Source: a virus
Direction: 5' to 3' (one strand)
DNA length: 31,641 bases
Virus record (IMG/VR): IMGVR_UViG_3300044825_001353
Span: 1 to 31,641 of that record
Below are positions 14,886 to 22,345 of the stretch, piece after piece; within the stretch, counting starts at the first letter, position 1; each line of letters opens with the position of its first letter. Both the position numbers and the translations under genes were made by a program. The notes beneath the pieces were generated by a model, which was not told the DNA's origin, did no database searches, and saw only the letters and a list, made by a program, of their open reading frames with translations.

Positions 14886-16632
14886 AACTCATCTCCTTTT
14901 GTAGAGCTTCTAATGTTCGATACAGATATGGAGTTAAGTCCAATCTTGGGTCCGCAGCCATCGGAAGATCCGGTGCTTGCGGGTGGGGAGTCTGCATCAT
15001 TCCCCCCACTAACCTGGCAAATGCAGAGTATGCACCCTGTAATTCATTCACCATCCTGAATGGGAACCCAGATAACATCTCGGCCCGCTCCTCATCCGTC
15101 TTAGACGGGAAGAGGTATTTCAATGCTTCAATGCTATCAACACCTAATTCTTGCAGATTTCGTACAACAATTGAGTTGTTGAGAATATCTTGGGTTGAGT
15201 CCTCATAAACAGGACCCAACCAACGCCATAGAACGGTGACATCTCCATCGGGAATAAGACCCATGACCCCTGGTGGAATCATCTGAGTCTCGATACATGC
15301 CATCATAATCTTTTTGAGTTTATCGTTATACATTTTCATCGCTTCTTGATAGGCACCTTCTTCTTCCGGAGCAGCATTGGGGCTTAGTGCCACGGGCTTC
15401 TCAAGTCCTGCTGCGGCCGCAAGAGTTGACTTAAACAGTTGTTCTTCTTGGTAAATAATCAGCTCTAAACAACGACAAATACCATGAGTATAAATTGCAT
15501 TTGCTTTCTTCTTGGACGTAGCAGATACACGACCGAATAGGGATTTATACTCAGTTGCGGTTACGCCAGCAGAAATAGAAAGTTCATCAACGCCACCAAG
15601 GGCAGTACGAATCTCTTCCCTGTATTGACGCGCAAATGCGTTTTGGTCACCAGTGATGGCATCTGGGACAATGTAACCAACACGATCGTTTGGTTCCAGG
15701 TTTGCAATCACGCGTGGAACACGAATCTGACCATCAATGCCACGGCTGACTGGATCAGCCTTGAACATTGAACGGCTCAAAGGAGAGGGGCTTGTGAAGC
15801 CAGAGTTTGCAGCAATGGATGGACGCTGAATTGTCATGTCCCCACCAGCTTCCATCAAGTCGGTCTTTGGACGAGAAGACAGCAGTGTCGGGTTACCAAA
15901 GAAAGTGATATTTTTACGCATGGTACGCATCAAATCATCATGCGTACAAATGTGATTTGCCATGGCATCGAATTCACCGATACCTTCTGTAGAGAAACCT
16001 TGTGGATTATTTAGAATCTCAACGCAAGGAATAAAGCCAAGACTATTAGTTAATTGTTTGGTGTTACCTGTTAACGCATACGTCGGCATATCAAAATTCA
16101 TTTCCGAATCGGAGTGCGTTTCTTCGATTTCGGTTGGTTTAATGGCTAAGCGTATATAGCGTTTAGCGCCAGGGTTGTAAGTACTTTGCGTACCGGTAAT
16201 ACTCGTTGTATTAATTTGATCGCCAAATCCGTTACCACGACGCACCTTGTAGCTGTAGATGATTACAACTTCATCAAGCTCGCCATCAACGTTGTAATAA
16301 GTACGATATTCATGCTCACGAAAGTAGTAGAGACGATAGTTGTTTTTGGTAGGACGGATATAAAAAAGACCTTTGCCATCGCACAAGAAATACTCCCAGA
16401 TCGAATCCAGGCGCGTATCCATCTTGTTGTACTTCATCACACGATCAAGGAAGTCCTTGCGCTGTGCACCGAAGTTATCTTGGGATGGAAAAAACTCAAC
16501 TCCTTGGCGAATACCAAAGAGTTTCATCTGCGCAATATGAGACGCAACAATGCCCGTATCAACAACAATATTGCTGTCCTTATCCAGGTAAGCGTTGATG
16601 ATTTCTTGAAGACGGGCTTTAGCGTCGGCCAT
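14362..16632 (-). CDS. Portal protein with long disordered C-terminal extension
   Basis: The product has 756 residues, starting at ATG 16632 with AAGGTG upstream. Residues 1-580 show portal-type features: N-terminal helices, a beta region with YRLYYFREHEYRTYYNVDG, PCVEILNNPQG..EGIGEFD, and a long helical stem/crown from MRTMRKNITFFGNP through TATEYKSLFGRVSATSKKKANAIY and DVTVLWRWLGP. Residues 583-756 are Gly/Ser/Pro-rich (GSTSSPGSSGSSGPVSGG) and end in a basic PRGKRVRR. This last part overlaps the scaffold-like gene. The portal forms the dodecameric ring for DNA passage at one capsid vertex and partners with the terminase encoded just upstream. The call rests on overall pattern and position. 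Confidence 0.85.
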   Translation of the reverse strand: MADAKARLQEIINAYLDKDSNIVVDTGIVASHIAQMKLFGIRQGVEFFPSQDNFGAQRKDFLDRVMKYNKMDTRLDSIWEYFLCDGKGLFYIRPTKNNYRLYYFREHEYRTYYNVDGELDEVVIIYSYKVRRGNGFGDQINTTSITGTQSTYNPGAKRYIRLAIKPTEIEETHSDSEMNFDMPTYALTGNTKQLTNSLGFIPCVEILNNPQGFSTEGIGEFDAMANHICTHDDLMRTMRKNITFFGNPTLLSSRPKTDLMEAGGDMTIQRPSIAANSGFTSPSPLSRSMFKADPVSRGIDGQIRVPRVIANLEPNDRVGYIVPDAITGDQNAFARQYREEIRTALGGVDELSISAGVTATEYKSLFGRVSATSKKKANAIYTHGICRCLELIIYQEEQLFKSTLAAAAGLEKPVALSPNAAPEEEGAYQEAMKMYNDKLKKIMMACIETQMIPPGVMGLIPDGDVTVLWRWLGPVYEDSTQDILNNSIVVRNLQELGVDSIEALKYLFPSKTDEERAEMLSGFPFRMVNELQGAYSAFARLVGGMMQTPHPQAPDLPMAADPRLDLTPYLYRTLEALQKEMSYAGRYRPIDPTDEPDSGSGGSQQLRGAQLPGSTSSPGSSGSSGPVSGGYQLPPSGTSGGPQLPIRPVSVRPPIPIGESGQPMGVGVQQGGEPAERTSSIPVPGSTVSSDDTVRPGQLRPAGAPSYATIGSADLASQPDILAQLFPNLLGSILGGRSGSAPVEPRNPPRGKRVRR

Positions 16633-16675
16633 TATTCACCTTGTACGTTAACCAAATACTAGCAGTTTTAAAAAG

Positions 16676-17089
16676 TTAAATTGCTCCTGTACCCATTTCG
16701 CCATAAAGTCCTGGACCTTGACGATTTCCAAAGTAAGGACCCAGGCCTGGTCCTACATATCCTCTTGGATCAAAAAGGCCGGTCCAACGATTATTGCGTA
16801 ACGGGTTTTGTTTACTGTTTTGCGCGTAATTACCAGGATCGTAGGGCAAGAATTGTGTATCTCCTCGGAAACGCACATCTCCCGGGATATCACTCATGCC
16901 CCCTGGTCGGTTACCAAGGAGTTGTTTTAAAGTCTGTTTAGGTTGGGCTTGTGCAAGTAGTTGAATACCCGGTTGCTCGCCATAGTAAGGCAAAGTCATT
17001 ATCGGTGGCTGACCACCTCGATAAACAAGGTCACTTAACCCTGCATTATTACCTGGTGCGCCAGGGACATTACTTATGCTGTAGCGCAT
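16676..17089 (-). CDS. Unknown Gly/Pro-rich protein, 137 aa
   Basis: The product has 137 residues and is rich in Gly, Pro, Asn, Gln and Arg with many aromatic residues (LPYYGEQPGIQLLAQAQPKQ; RGYVGPGLGPYFGNRQGPGLYG). It has no hydrophobic segment and no recognisable fold, and is probably largely disordered. It sits between the AbrB-like gene and the portal gene, on the same strand, with short gaps on both sides. It could be a capsid-interior or portal-associated accessory factor. I do not recognise it. Confidence 0.6.
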   Translation of the reverse strand: MRYSISNVPGAPGNNAGLSDLVYRGGQPPIMTLPYYGEQPGIQLLAQAQPKQTLKQLLGNRPGGMSDIPGDVRFRGDTQFLPYDPGNYAQNSKQNPLRNNRWTGLFDPRGYVGPGLGPYFGNRQGPGLYGEMGTGAI

Positions 17090-17115
17090 GTATTTGTTAT
17101 CTCAATCCGTTTATT

Positions 17116-17298
17116 CTACTCTTCTATAACCTCGTATCCTGCCGCGTCGTTCACCTTAGTGATAATGATGCCAGTACCACGGACATCCCAGTTAAGTACG
17201 TCTCCTTCCTCCCAGCCCAGCTCTTCGGTGACCTCATCTGGAAAGACAATGTATTGATCTCCGTTTTCGTCCTCCTGGACCTCAAGGATGTAACTCAT
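17116..17298 (-). CDS. AbrB/MazE-like DNA-binding domain protein, 60 aa
   Basis: The product has 60 residues and consists entirely of one AbrB/SpoVT-type swapped-hairpin domain: a first strand (YILEVQEDENGDQYIVFPDEV), then the helix EELGWEEGDVLNW, then the closing strand IIITKV. The IVFPDEV...LGW.EGD pattern is diagnostic. Such domains bind DNA as dimers, as antitoxins or transition regulators. The ATG overlaps the stop of the upstream coiled-coil gene as ATGA, so it is translationally coupled. Placement inside the packaging operon suggests a phage regulator or a structural reuse of the fold, not a toxin-antitoxin pair, since no toxin gene adjoins it. Confidence 0.75.
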   Translation of the reverse strand: MSYILEVQEDENGDQYIVFPDEVTEELGWEEGDVLNWDVRGTGIIITKVNDAAGYEVIEE

Positions 17299-17591
17299 TT
17301 TGACTCAAGCAATATCTCAACTAGCTTATCAAGCTTTGCATTGATCTGATTAAAGTTATCATGCATCTGTTGGATTTCTCTTAGGAAGTCAACCTTAAGA
17401 ACGTATTCCAAAGGTAAGCGTTTTAAATCTTCTTCCAAAACGTCAATCCTACGCTTTTGTGAGCCGATGTAATTAAAGGCTTGCTGGATTTGGTCGTTTT
17501 GTCGTCCCAGGATTTTACCTGCAACCCAACCGCCCCCAGTAACAGCAGATACAACGGCCGTGAGACCGATAGCAATGTATTCTGGACCCAC
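17295..17591 (-). CDS. Membrane-anchored coiled-coil protein, 98 aa
   Basis: The product has 98 residues. Residues about 4-27 (EYIAIGLTAVVSAVTGGGWVAGKI) form a single glycine-containing transmembrane helix. The rest is coiled coil: RQNDQIQQAFNYIGSQKRRIDVLEEDLKRLPLEYVLKVDFLREIQQMHDNFNQINAKLDKLVEILL, with heptad hydrophobics. Proteins of this form recur in cyanophages and cyanobacteria without a settled function. A holin or spanin role is conceivable from size and topology, but the location between terminase and AbrB genes, far from the lysozyme, does not support it strongly. It overlaps the next gene by 4 bp. Confidence 0.7.
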   Translation of the reverse strand: MGPEYIAIGLTAVVSAVTGGGWVAGKILGRQNDQIQQAFNYIGSQKRRIDVLEEDLKRLPLEYVLKVDFLREIQQMHDNFNQINAKLDKLVEILLESK

Positions 17592-17623
17592 GACTTGAAT
17601 AAGCTTTTTTCTAATTTTAAGAT

Positions 17624-19150
17624 TTAGTAATCAAGTTGCAACTTACCTTTGCGCATTAATCCGTTAATCATCCAAACAAGAGCGTCGACACAGTCATCGT
17701 GACTGCTAACACCAAAGTTAGTCAGTTCTTCAAACATGGCGGTGAAGTTGCGATAGCGATTGAAGATGATCTTACGGTCCTCAAACAATCCCATACAACC
17801 ACGGAAACGTGCCAACTTATCGGCACGGAATCCTTTGACAGGATGCCAATTCAAGTTATAAAGATTCTCATTGTTAAGACATACCCGCTTGAAATCAGCT
17901 TCCAGAGAAGCCTGGTACTGAACAGCTTCTGAATAAATATCACACGTGGAATAAGTTGGGACGTACTTACCATTTTCATCACGGCCAAGAATAGACCAAT
18001 CATTAAGAAGTTCTTTAAGTGCATCGAGCTTCTCAAGGTTGCCCATCACGCGAAGACGCCGATAATCAATAACATGAATCTGATCGCCAATGCGGCCACC
18101 TAGAACCATGACTGTGTAATCATTCTTTTCTTTTGTTCCAGCAGATAGATCCACTCCAATAGCAAGCGTGTCAAACTCAGTTGCAATCTCAGCTTTGACA
18201 ATCAGTTCAGGCGCAAGCGATAGCTCGTTCTGCCTGATGACCTGGTTCATGTACTGAAAAGAGAAAGCAATAGGTGCTTGCCTTTTCTTTTCCTTCAAGT
18301 AATCCAACGACCACATCTCTGGCCAGTACGACTTCTCATCTCCTGTTTTTGGGTCTTGCAAGATTGCAGATAGAACAATCTGTAACCAGTTGTTTTGTGT
18401 GTTGAAGGTTGTGGAATGAATGTCATCATGTCTAAAGCGCGTACCAAGGCAGATGGCCCTGGCACCTTCAAACATAGTTGGTGCGATCACGGCATTCCAG
18501 TTGTCCTGCATCTGCTTCCGGATGTCAGGGTTGGAGATGTCTGCAGCAGACTTAATAGCGTCATCAATGATGACCAGATGAGAACGCTTGGAAGTCACTG
18601 AGCCCTTGAGACCTGCGGCACAGAGCGTGAACTGTTCTTCACCTGTGGTATCAATGCCCGCAAACTTGTGGTCAATGGACCAGTACTCATTACTGGTGAC
18701 GTTTTTTAAAAGACGTACGGTCGGAAAAACTTCTTGATATCGCTTGCTTTCAATGATGCGTTTGATGGTTGCTGACTTGGAACGTGCAATATCAACGGTG
18801 TAAGACAAATACAGAATCTGCAGCGGTTTCTTGGCACGTGTGTGAATGCCAATCGCCCATGCTGTAAACAGACCAAGGACCGTACTTTTCGCGGATCCCC
18901 TGGGTGCCAGGAGGTCAACGTTTGGGCCAGCAATTTTTAGAAGGCAACTACTATCTTCACCCGTCACAAAGTGACGATGCCATTCTCTATGATGCTGAGC
19001 CGGAGGTTTATCAGCTACATATTCACAAAAGAAACCGAAATCTTCCCGGGCTTTTTCCAGAGATTCAAGATTTCGTGGAACACGAATCTGTTGCCTACGT
19101 GCAGCAGCTTGCGCGTTACGCCGATATGCAAGATGTTGATATGCGGGCAC
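17624..19150 (-). CDS. terL: Terminase large subunit
   Basis: The product has 508 residues. The ATPase half has Walker A LAPRGSAKST (81-90), an adenine/coupling-type segment QILYLSYTVD, Walker B HLVIIDDAI with the acidic pair D196-D197, and the coupling motif GTR (236-238). The nuclease half is RNase-H-like: IGVDLSAG with the first catalytic Asp, a middle acidic TCDIYSEAV, and the closing HDDCVDALVW. This motor cuts concatemeric DNA and pumps it into the head through the portal encoded about 1 kb downstream. The start appears to be GTG 19150; no ribosome-binding site precedes it, so translation may depend on coupling. Family assignment is secure. Confidence 0.95.
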   Translation of the reverse strand: MPAYQHLAYRRNAQAAARRQQIRVPRNLESLEKAREDFGFFCEYVADKPPAQHHREWHRHFVTGEDSSCLLKIAGPNVDLLAPRGSAKSTVLGLFTAWAIGIHTRAKKPLQILYLSYTVDIARSKSATIKRIIESKRYQEVFPTVRLLKNVTSNEYWSIDHKFAGIDTTGEEQFTLCAAGLKGSVTSKRSHLVIIDDAIKSAADISNPDIRKQMQDNWNAVIAPTMFEGARAICLGTRFRHDDIHSTTFNTQNNWLQIVLSAILQDPKTGDEKSYWPEMWSLDYLKEKKRQAPIAFSFQYMNQVIRQNELSLAPELIVKAEIATEFDTLAIGVDLSAGTKEKNDYTVMVLGGRIGDQIHVIDYRRLRVMGNLEKLDALKELLNDWSILGRDENGKYVPTYSTCDIYSEAVQYQASLEADFKRVCLNNENLYNLNWHPVKGFRADKLARFRGCMGLFEDRKIIFNRYRNFTAMFEELTNFGVSSHDDCVDALVWMINGLMRKGKLQLDY

Positions 19151-19180
19151 GTTAGGTATTGTTCAGTGTATTACTGAATA

Positions 19181-19540
19181 CTACCTCATTCGCCGTCTTT
19201 GTTGCTCTTCTTTTGTTCCTTGTACTTCCGAGCTTTCTCCAGGGCGGCCTTGCGTTTCTCCTTGTCCGACATCTCGCTGCCGTCCGGATTCTTGGCTTCC
19301 TTCTTTTTGAAATGCTCCAGGAGTTCTGGAGGCATTTTGTTCTTGCTCATTTTGCTTGCTGTTGCGAATAGCGTTTAAAACTTCAGCGCCTTCCGCTGCA
19401 GGTGATTCACCACCAATGGGTGCACCCTGTAAACGACGAAGACCGCCAAAACGATTCTTCTGAAGCTGCTGAACAACGTTCATCAATCCGCCAGCAAGCC
19501 TGGCGTCAGGAGCAGATTGAGCTTGTGGTGCTGGATTCAT
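19181..19540 (-). CDS. Gln/Gly-rich small protein, 119 aa, overlaps another ORF
   Basis: The product has 119 residues. The first half (ARLAGGLMNVVQQLQKNRFGGLRRLQGAPIGG) is plausible, amphipathic sequence. The second half (QKEGSQESGRQRDVGQGETQGRPGESSEVQ) is low-complexity and coincides with the nested 54-residue ORF, so its composition may be a by-product of that other frame. It fills the gap between the terminase-small-subunit candidate and the large terminase, on the same strand. No ribosome-binding site is visible. Function unknown; the N-terminal half is likely real. Confidence 0.5.
   Translation of the reverse strand: MNPAPQAQSAPDARLAGGLMNVVQQLQKNRFGGLRRLQGAPIGGESPAAEGAEVLNAIRNSKQNEQEQNASRTPGAFQKEGSQESGRQRDVGQGETQGRPGESSEVQGTKEEQQRRRMR
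19186..19350 (-). CDS. Small charged protein, 54 aa, nested in another ORF
   Basis: The frame opens at ATG 19350 and ends with TGA at 19186-19188: MSKNKMPPELLEHFKKKEAK, then EMSDKEKRKAALEKARKYKE and a charged end. The highly regular Lys/Glu helical pattern and the MPPELLEHFKKK start resemble small proteins that accompany structural genes in cyanophages. It lies wholly within the 3' half of the 19181-19540 ORF in another frame, both ending within 5 bp of each other. No ribosome-binding site is evident. I consider it more protein-like than the overlapping sequence in this stretch. Confidence 0.6.
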   Translation of the reverse strand: MSKNKMPPELLEHFKKKEAKNPDGSEMSDKEKRKAALEKARKYKEQKKSNKDGE

Positions 19541-19554
19541 GAATCTATTTTAAA

Positions 19555-20175
19555 TCAACTCTCTTCATACTGCATCTTTGCCCAGATACTCATCGATGCT
19601 TCTTCCAGGGGGATCTCAATGGGATCATCTTTAAAGATGACCATTAACTCACGAATGGCTCGATCAGCTCCAGCCATCAACAAACCCTTGCGGTCGCGGC
19701 TGGATGTGAATTGTTCAATCTGAGCAATGGTGCCGCGTAACTCTTTTTGCATACCTGCGATGCGTGCAACGCCAGCATCACGTTTTACAACACCGTTATC
19801 AACGTCGTCACGTAGTTTGCGGATATCTTCTTGCATCTCCTCGATTTCGTAGAGGAGTTTTTTACGGTGATCAGGTTTTGGATAGTGGCTTTTAACCCAC
19901 TGCTCGCATGGAACAATGCTACCCTTATAGCCAAGGAATCTGGCATAAAGGTAGCATTCAATAACTGAGAACGTTTCGCTTGCAAAACTAATGAACGCAT
20001 CTTGTTCAGCAGAATCGAGGTTATCAACCCACTGATCAAACAGTTCAATATCGATAAGCTCGTTGCGCCTGACCGTAGTCTCTGGCTTCGTCAGCTTGCT
20101 TGAACTCCTGTCCTTGGGAGGCAGAGGTTCGTTGCTCTTCTGCGCCCTTACCGATGGTTTTGCGTTCTTGTTCAC
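19555..20175 (-). CDS. Terminase small subunit candidate, 206 aa
   Basis: The start is GTG 20175, supported by AGAGGA seven bases before it. The N-terminal 35 residues are basic and disordered. An acidic helical domain follows (ELFDQWVDNLDSAEQDAFISFASETFSVIECYLYARFLGYKG). Next comes a long coiled coil (DHRKKLLYEIEEMQEDIRKLRDDVDNGVVKRDAGVARIAGMQKELRGTIAQIEQF) and a C-terminal helix set with DRKGLLMAGADRAIRELMVIF. A DNA-binding head plus a coiled-coil oligomerisation stalk, located one gene upstream of the large terminase, fits small terminase subunits, which recognise the packaging site. No specific family motif is seen, so this remains a candidate. It overlaps the preceding gene by 131 bp. 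Confidence 0.5.
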   Translation of the reverse strand: MNKNAKPSVRAQKSNEPLPPKDRSSSKLTKPETTVRRNELIDIELFDQWVDNLDSAEQDAFISFASETFSVIECYLYARFLGYKGSIVPCEQWVKSHYPKPDHRKKLLYEIEEMQEDIRKLRDDVDNGVVKRDAGVARIAGMQKELRGTIAQIEQFTSSRDRKGLLMAGADRAIRELMVIFKDDPIEIPLEEASMSIWAKMQYEES

Positions 20176-20293
20176 CAGTGTCCTCTAATTTCTTCTTGGA
20201 GAAACTATAAGCCACTTCCGCAGCTTGCTTGTATTTATCTAGGTCAAACCAATCATCTGTATTGGTCTGACCCGCAGGCACGCTGCTGGCCAT
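20045..20293 (-). CDS. Small protein with SSVPxGQ N-terminal motif (copy 2), 82 aa
   Basis: The start is ATG 20293, with a perfect AAGGAGGT ribosome-binding site at 20301-20308, seven bases away. The N-terminus ASSVPAGQTNTDDWFDLDKYKQ is clearly related to that of the preceding small gene. The remainder (SFSKKKLEDTGEQERKTIGKGAEEQRTSASQGQEFKQADEARDYGQAQRAYRY) is charged and helical or disordered and differs from the other copy. It overlaps the following terminase-small-subunit candidate by 131 bp in another frame. The strong ribosome-binding site makes the gene convincing. Function unknown; the shared N-terminus may be an interaction tag. Confidence 0.8.
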   Translation of the reverse strand: MASSVPAGQTNTDDWFDLDKYKQAAEVAYSFSKKKLEDTGEQERKTIGKGAEEQRTSASQGQEFKQADEARDYGQAQRAYRY

Positions 20294-20314
20294 GGCTTAT
20301 ACCTCCTTATGAGA

Positions 20315-20494
20315 TCAGAAGTTGCTCATCATACTGGCAAGACCCTGTGCAAAGACATTGCGACGGCCTTCCAGGGATTCTTGGCGCTTTTGACGGCCTT
20401 TGGAGCCTTCTAAACGATCGAGAAGTTGCTGGAACTTATCGATATCAAAATAATCTTCGGTGCCGGATTGGCCGGTGGGTACGGAGCTGGACAT
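20315..20494 (-). CDS. Small protein with SSVPxGQ N-terminal motif (copy 1), 59 aa
   Basis: ATG 20494 to TGA 20315 encodes 59 residues starting SSSVPTGQSGTEDYFDIDKFQQ, followed by a basic helical part (LLDRLEGSKGRQKRQESLEGRRNVF) and a hydrophobic end (AQGLASMMSNF). Its first 22 residues align without gaps to those of the next gene (82 residues), at S-S-V-P-x-G-Q-x-x-T-(D/E)-D-(W/Y)-F-D-x-D-K, so the two arose by duplication. Only the N-terminal part is conserved between them. It is too short for many gene finders. No function is known. Confidence 0.75.
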   Translation of the reverse strand: MSSSVPTGQSGTEDYFDIDKFQQLLDRLEGSKGRQKRQESLEGRRNVFAQGLASMMSNF

Positions 20495-20532
20495 GTAAAT
20501 AACACTTGGTTATGTATCTATTTTAAACAGTA

Positions 20533-21225
20533 TTAACCAAATACAGAGCCAAGTAAACCATACATAGAACCAGCTAGCTGCATTTTGCCAATACTTTTAT
20601 CTGCAGCAGTTCTTTGCTTCATGGATTCCAGGCTGTATCTACCTGTTGTCTCAGCTACATCACGTGATGCTTGGGCCTCGATACCAGCAACTTTTTCAAG
20701 TCCTGCATTGATAATTGGCTGCAAGTCAAGCTTGCCCTTGACTTCAATGTTGGCAACAGCCTGGCGCCACTCAGACTCTTTATCGGCACCGTATTTAACG
20801 CCTTCCAGACCCAGGCTAGACGCATACTTTTGAGCGTCAGCATAAGCTTTGGCAACTTCTTTATCTGCATCAGCACGAATACCAGCAGAACTGACGGCAG
20901 CATTAGCACCAATCTGCGCTGCATTCTGGGACCACTGACCTTGAATATTGGCGAGATTTTCTTGGCCTGTCTGAAGGGTTTGGAAAATACTTGCTACGTC
21001 AGTGGGATTCCAAGTATTTGATGTACCCGAAGAAGAACTGGGTGGTCCCTGAGAAGCGGCAGCGGCGGCTGCAGCCTGATGTGCGGCTACACCAGTTGGA
21101 GACCAATTACTAACAACATTTCTGGCTCCAGCGCCACTTAAACCTGTTTTATTAGCAATGTAAGAAGCCGAATAACCTTTTCCCGCTAATTCACGTGCTT
21201 GCTCTCTTGGATCTTTTGCAGGCAT
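20533..21225 (-). CDS. HTH-like N-terminus plus Ala-rich helical virion protein, 230 aa
   Basis: The product has 230 residues. Residues 3-40 (AKDPREQARELAGKGYSASYIANKTGLSGAGARNVV) look like a small helix-turn-helix. An Ala/Ser/Pro linker follows, then a long Ala/Gln-rich helical region (ENLANIQGQWSQNAAQIGANAAVSSAGIRADADKEVAKAYADAQKYA and further). The end is short and hydrophobic (MQLAGSMYGLLGSVFG). The combination suggests a DNA-contacting internal virion protein or assembly factor. It is separated by only 5 bp from the gene before it. I do not recognise a family. Confidence 0.65.
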   Translation of the reverse strand: MPAKDPREQARELAGKGYSASYIANKTGLSGAGARNVVSNWSPTGVAAHQAAAAAAASQGPPSSSSGTSNTWNPTDVASIFQTLQTGQENLANIQGQWSQNAAQIGANAAVSSAGIRADADKEVAKAYADAQKYASSLGLEGVKYGADKESEWRQAVANIEVKGKLDLQPIINAGLEKVAGIEAQASRDVAETTGRYSLESMKQRTAADKSIGKMQLAGSMYGLLGSVFG

Positions 21226-21230
21226 TTTTG

Positions 21231-21914
21231 TTACGCTCCGTATTGATAGGTGATTGGCTGAATGGCGGTAGGGCCAGGTACTTTGGCAATAGTCGGATAA
21301 CGGTTTGTTAAACGACCACTTGCATCACGCTCTGGAGTTCCAAAGATATTAGAAAGCATTTCCTGCTGTGATGTCATGACCTTACCAGAGGAAATCAGGT
21401 CTTGTTTCAACATATCCCCAAACGCCAATGGACTTCTGATACCACGGGCTTTTGCTTGTCCGGCAAAAGCGTTGTATTCATCACCAGTAAAACCTAAGCC
21501 TTGTTGCCCATAAATAGATTTAGCAATATCAGCATAGGCGTCACTACTGTAGTCAATTGGTTTTTTGTAGCTTTTTTTCAACCTGTTCAACGCAAATTCG
21601 GGGTTGGAATAAATATCTTTTTGTGATTCTAGCCAGGCTTCTGCGGCGCCCCTATTACCGCTTTGTGCCAGGCTTTTATACTTGGCAAGTGCAGCAGCCT
21701 TTGTTGCTTTACTCGCTTGTACACGGTCTAAAGCATAGTTTCCAAGCTGTTCTTCAAGCTCTGTTGGCACATAGTCTTGAGGTCCGCCACCAGTAAGTCC
21801 ACCAGTGACTAAGCCACCAATGCCACCAATAATGGAACCGACAGGACCAAAAACAGAACCGGTTGCCGCTCCTGATAGCCCACCTCCAAAAGCACCTCCG
21901 ATATCAAAAGCCAT
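21231..21914 (-). CDS. Glycine-zipper virion protein, 227 aa
   Basis: The product has 227 residues. The first 45 are almost entirely a glycine-zipper hydrophobic segment (IGGAFGGGLSGAATGSVFGPVGSIIGGIGGLVTGGLTGGG), able to insert in membranes. The rest is soluble and helical (LEEQLGNYALDRVQASKATKAAALAKYKSLAQSG; QKDIYSNPEFALNRLKKSYKKP). An N-terminal zipper of this form is common in phage proteins that enter the host envelope with the DNA. It lies in a same-strand block of similar proteins. A role as ejection protein is inferred. Confidence 0.65.
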   Translation of the reverse strand: MAFDIGGAFGGGLSGAATGSVFGPVGSIIGGIGGLVTGGLTGGGPQDYVPTELEEQLGNYALDRVQASKATKAAALAKYKSLAQSGNRGAAEAWLESQKDIYSNPEFALNRLKKSYKKPIDYSSDAYADIAKSIYGQQGLGFTGDEYNAFAGQAKARGIRSPLAFGDMLKQDLISSGKVMTSQQEMLSNIFGTPERDASGRLTNRYPTIAKVPGPTAIQPITYQYGA

Positions 21915-21959
21915 CTATTTAATAAACCTATTATGTCTTATTTTAACTGATTTGATTTA

Positions 21960-22337
21960 TCAAGAAACAAAAGAACCGTAACGACCGGCAAGCCCAGGAT
22001 TTTTTAGGCTGTCATACAATTCATTTTGCCGAAGAAAAGGATCATTTGCCTTAAATTTATTACCCCATTGCGCAGCGCGCATCTGCCTTTCAAAGTCAGA
22101 TTCAGCGGCATGGTAATCACGACCTGTACCAATGTCACCAAAGATGCCAGCGGTTCGCTGTGCTTGGTTCATGGATTCAGTTGTATTACGCATCCCCATC
22201 ATGCCAAGACCCATGTTGGCAAAATTTAATATGCCACTAAGCTGGCCCATGTTGAAACCTTGCGGAGCACCAGTGGCTGAACCAGTGGTTGCCATGTTGT
22301 AGATTTCGGAGCCAACGGGATAAGGAATTTGTGCCAT
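21960..22337 (-). CDS. Small Met/Gly-rich virion-type protein, 125 aa
   Basis: The product has 125 residues. It starts MAQIPYPVGSEIYNM, similar in its first residues to the next upstream protein (MAQLPFGLGS). A short hydrophobic Met/Gly stretch follows (ILNFANMGLGMMGM), then a charged helix (TESMNQAQRTAGIFGDIGTGRDYHAAESDFERQMRAA). It starts eight bases after the preceding stop. No known domain. Context suggests a minor virion component. Confidence 0.6.
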   Translation of the reverse strand: MAQIPYPVGSEIYNMATTGSATGAPQGFNMGQLSGILNFANMGLGMMGMRNTTESMNQAQRTAGIFGDIGTGRDYHAAESDFERQMRAAQWGNKFKANDPFLRQNELYDSLKNPGLAGRYGSFVS

Positions 22338-22345
22338 GATGTTAC

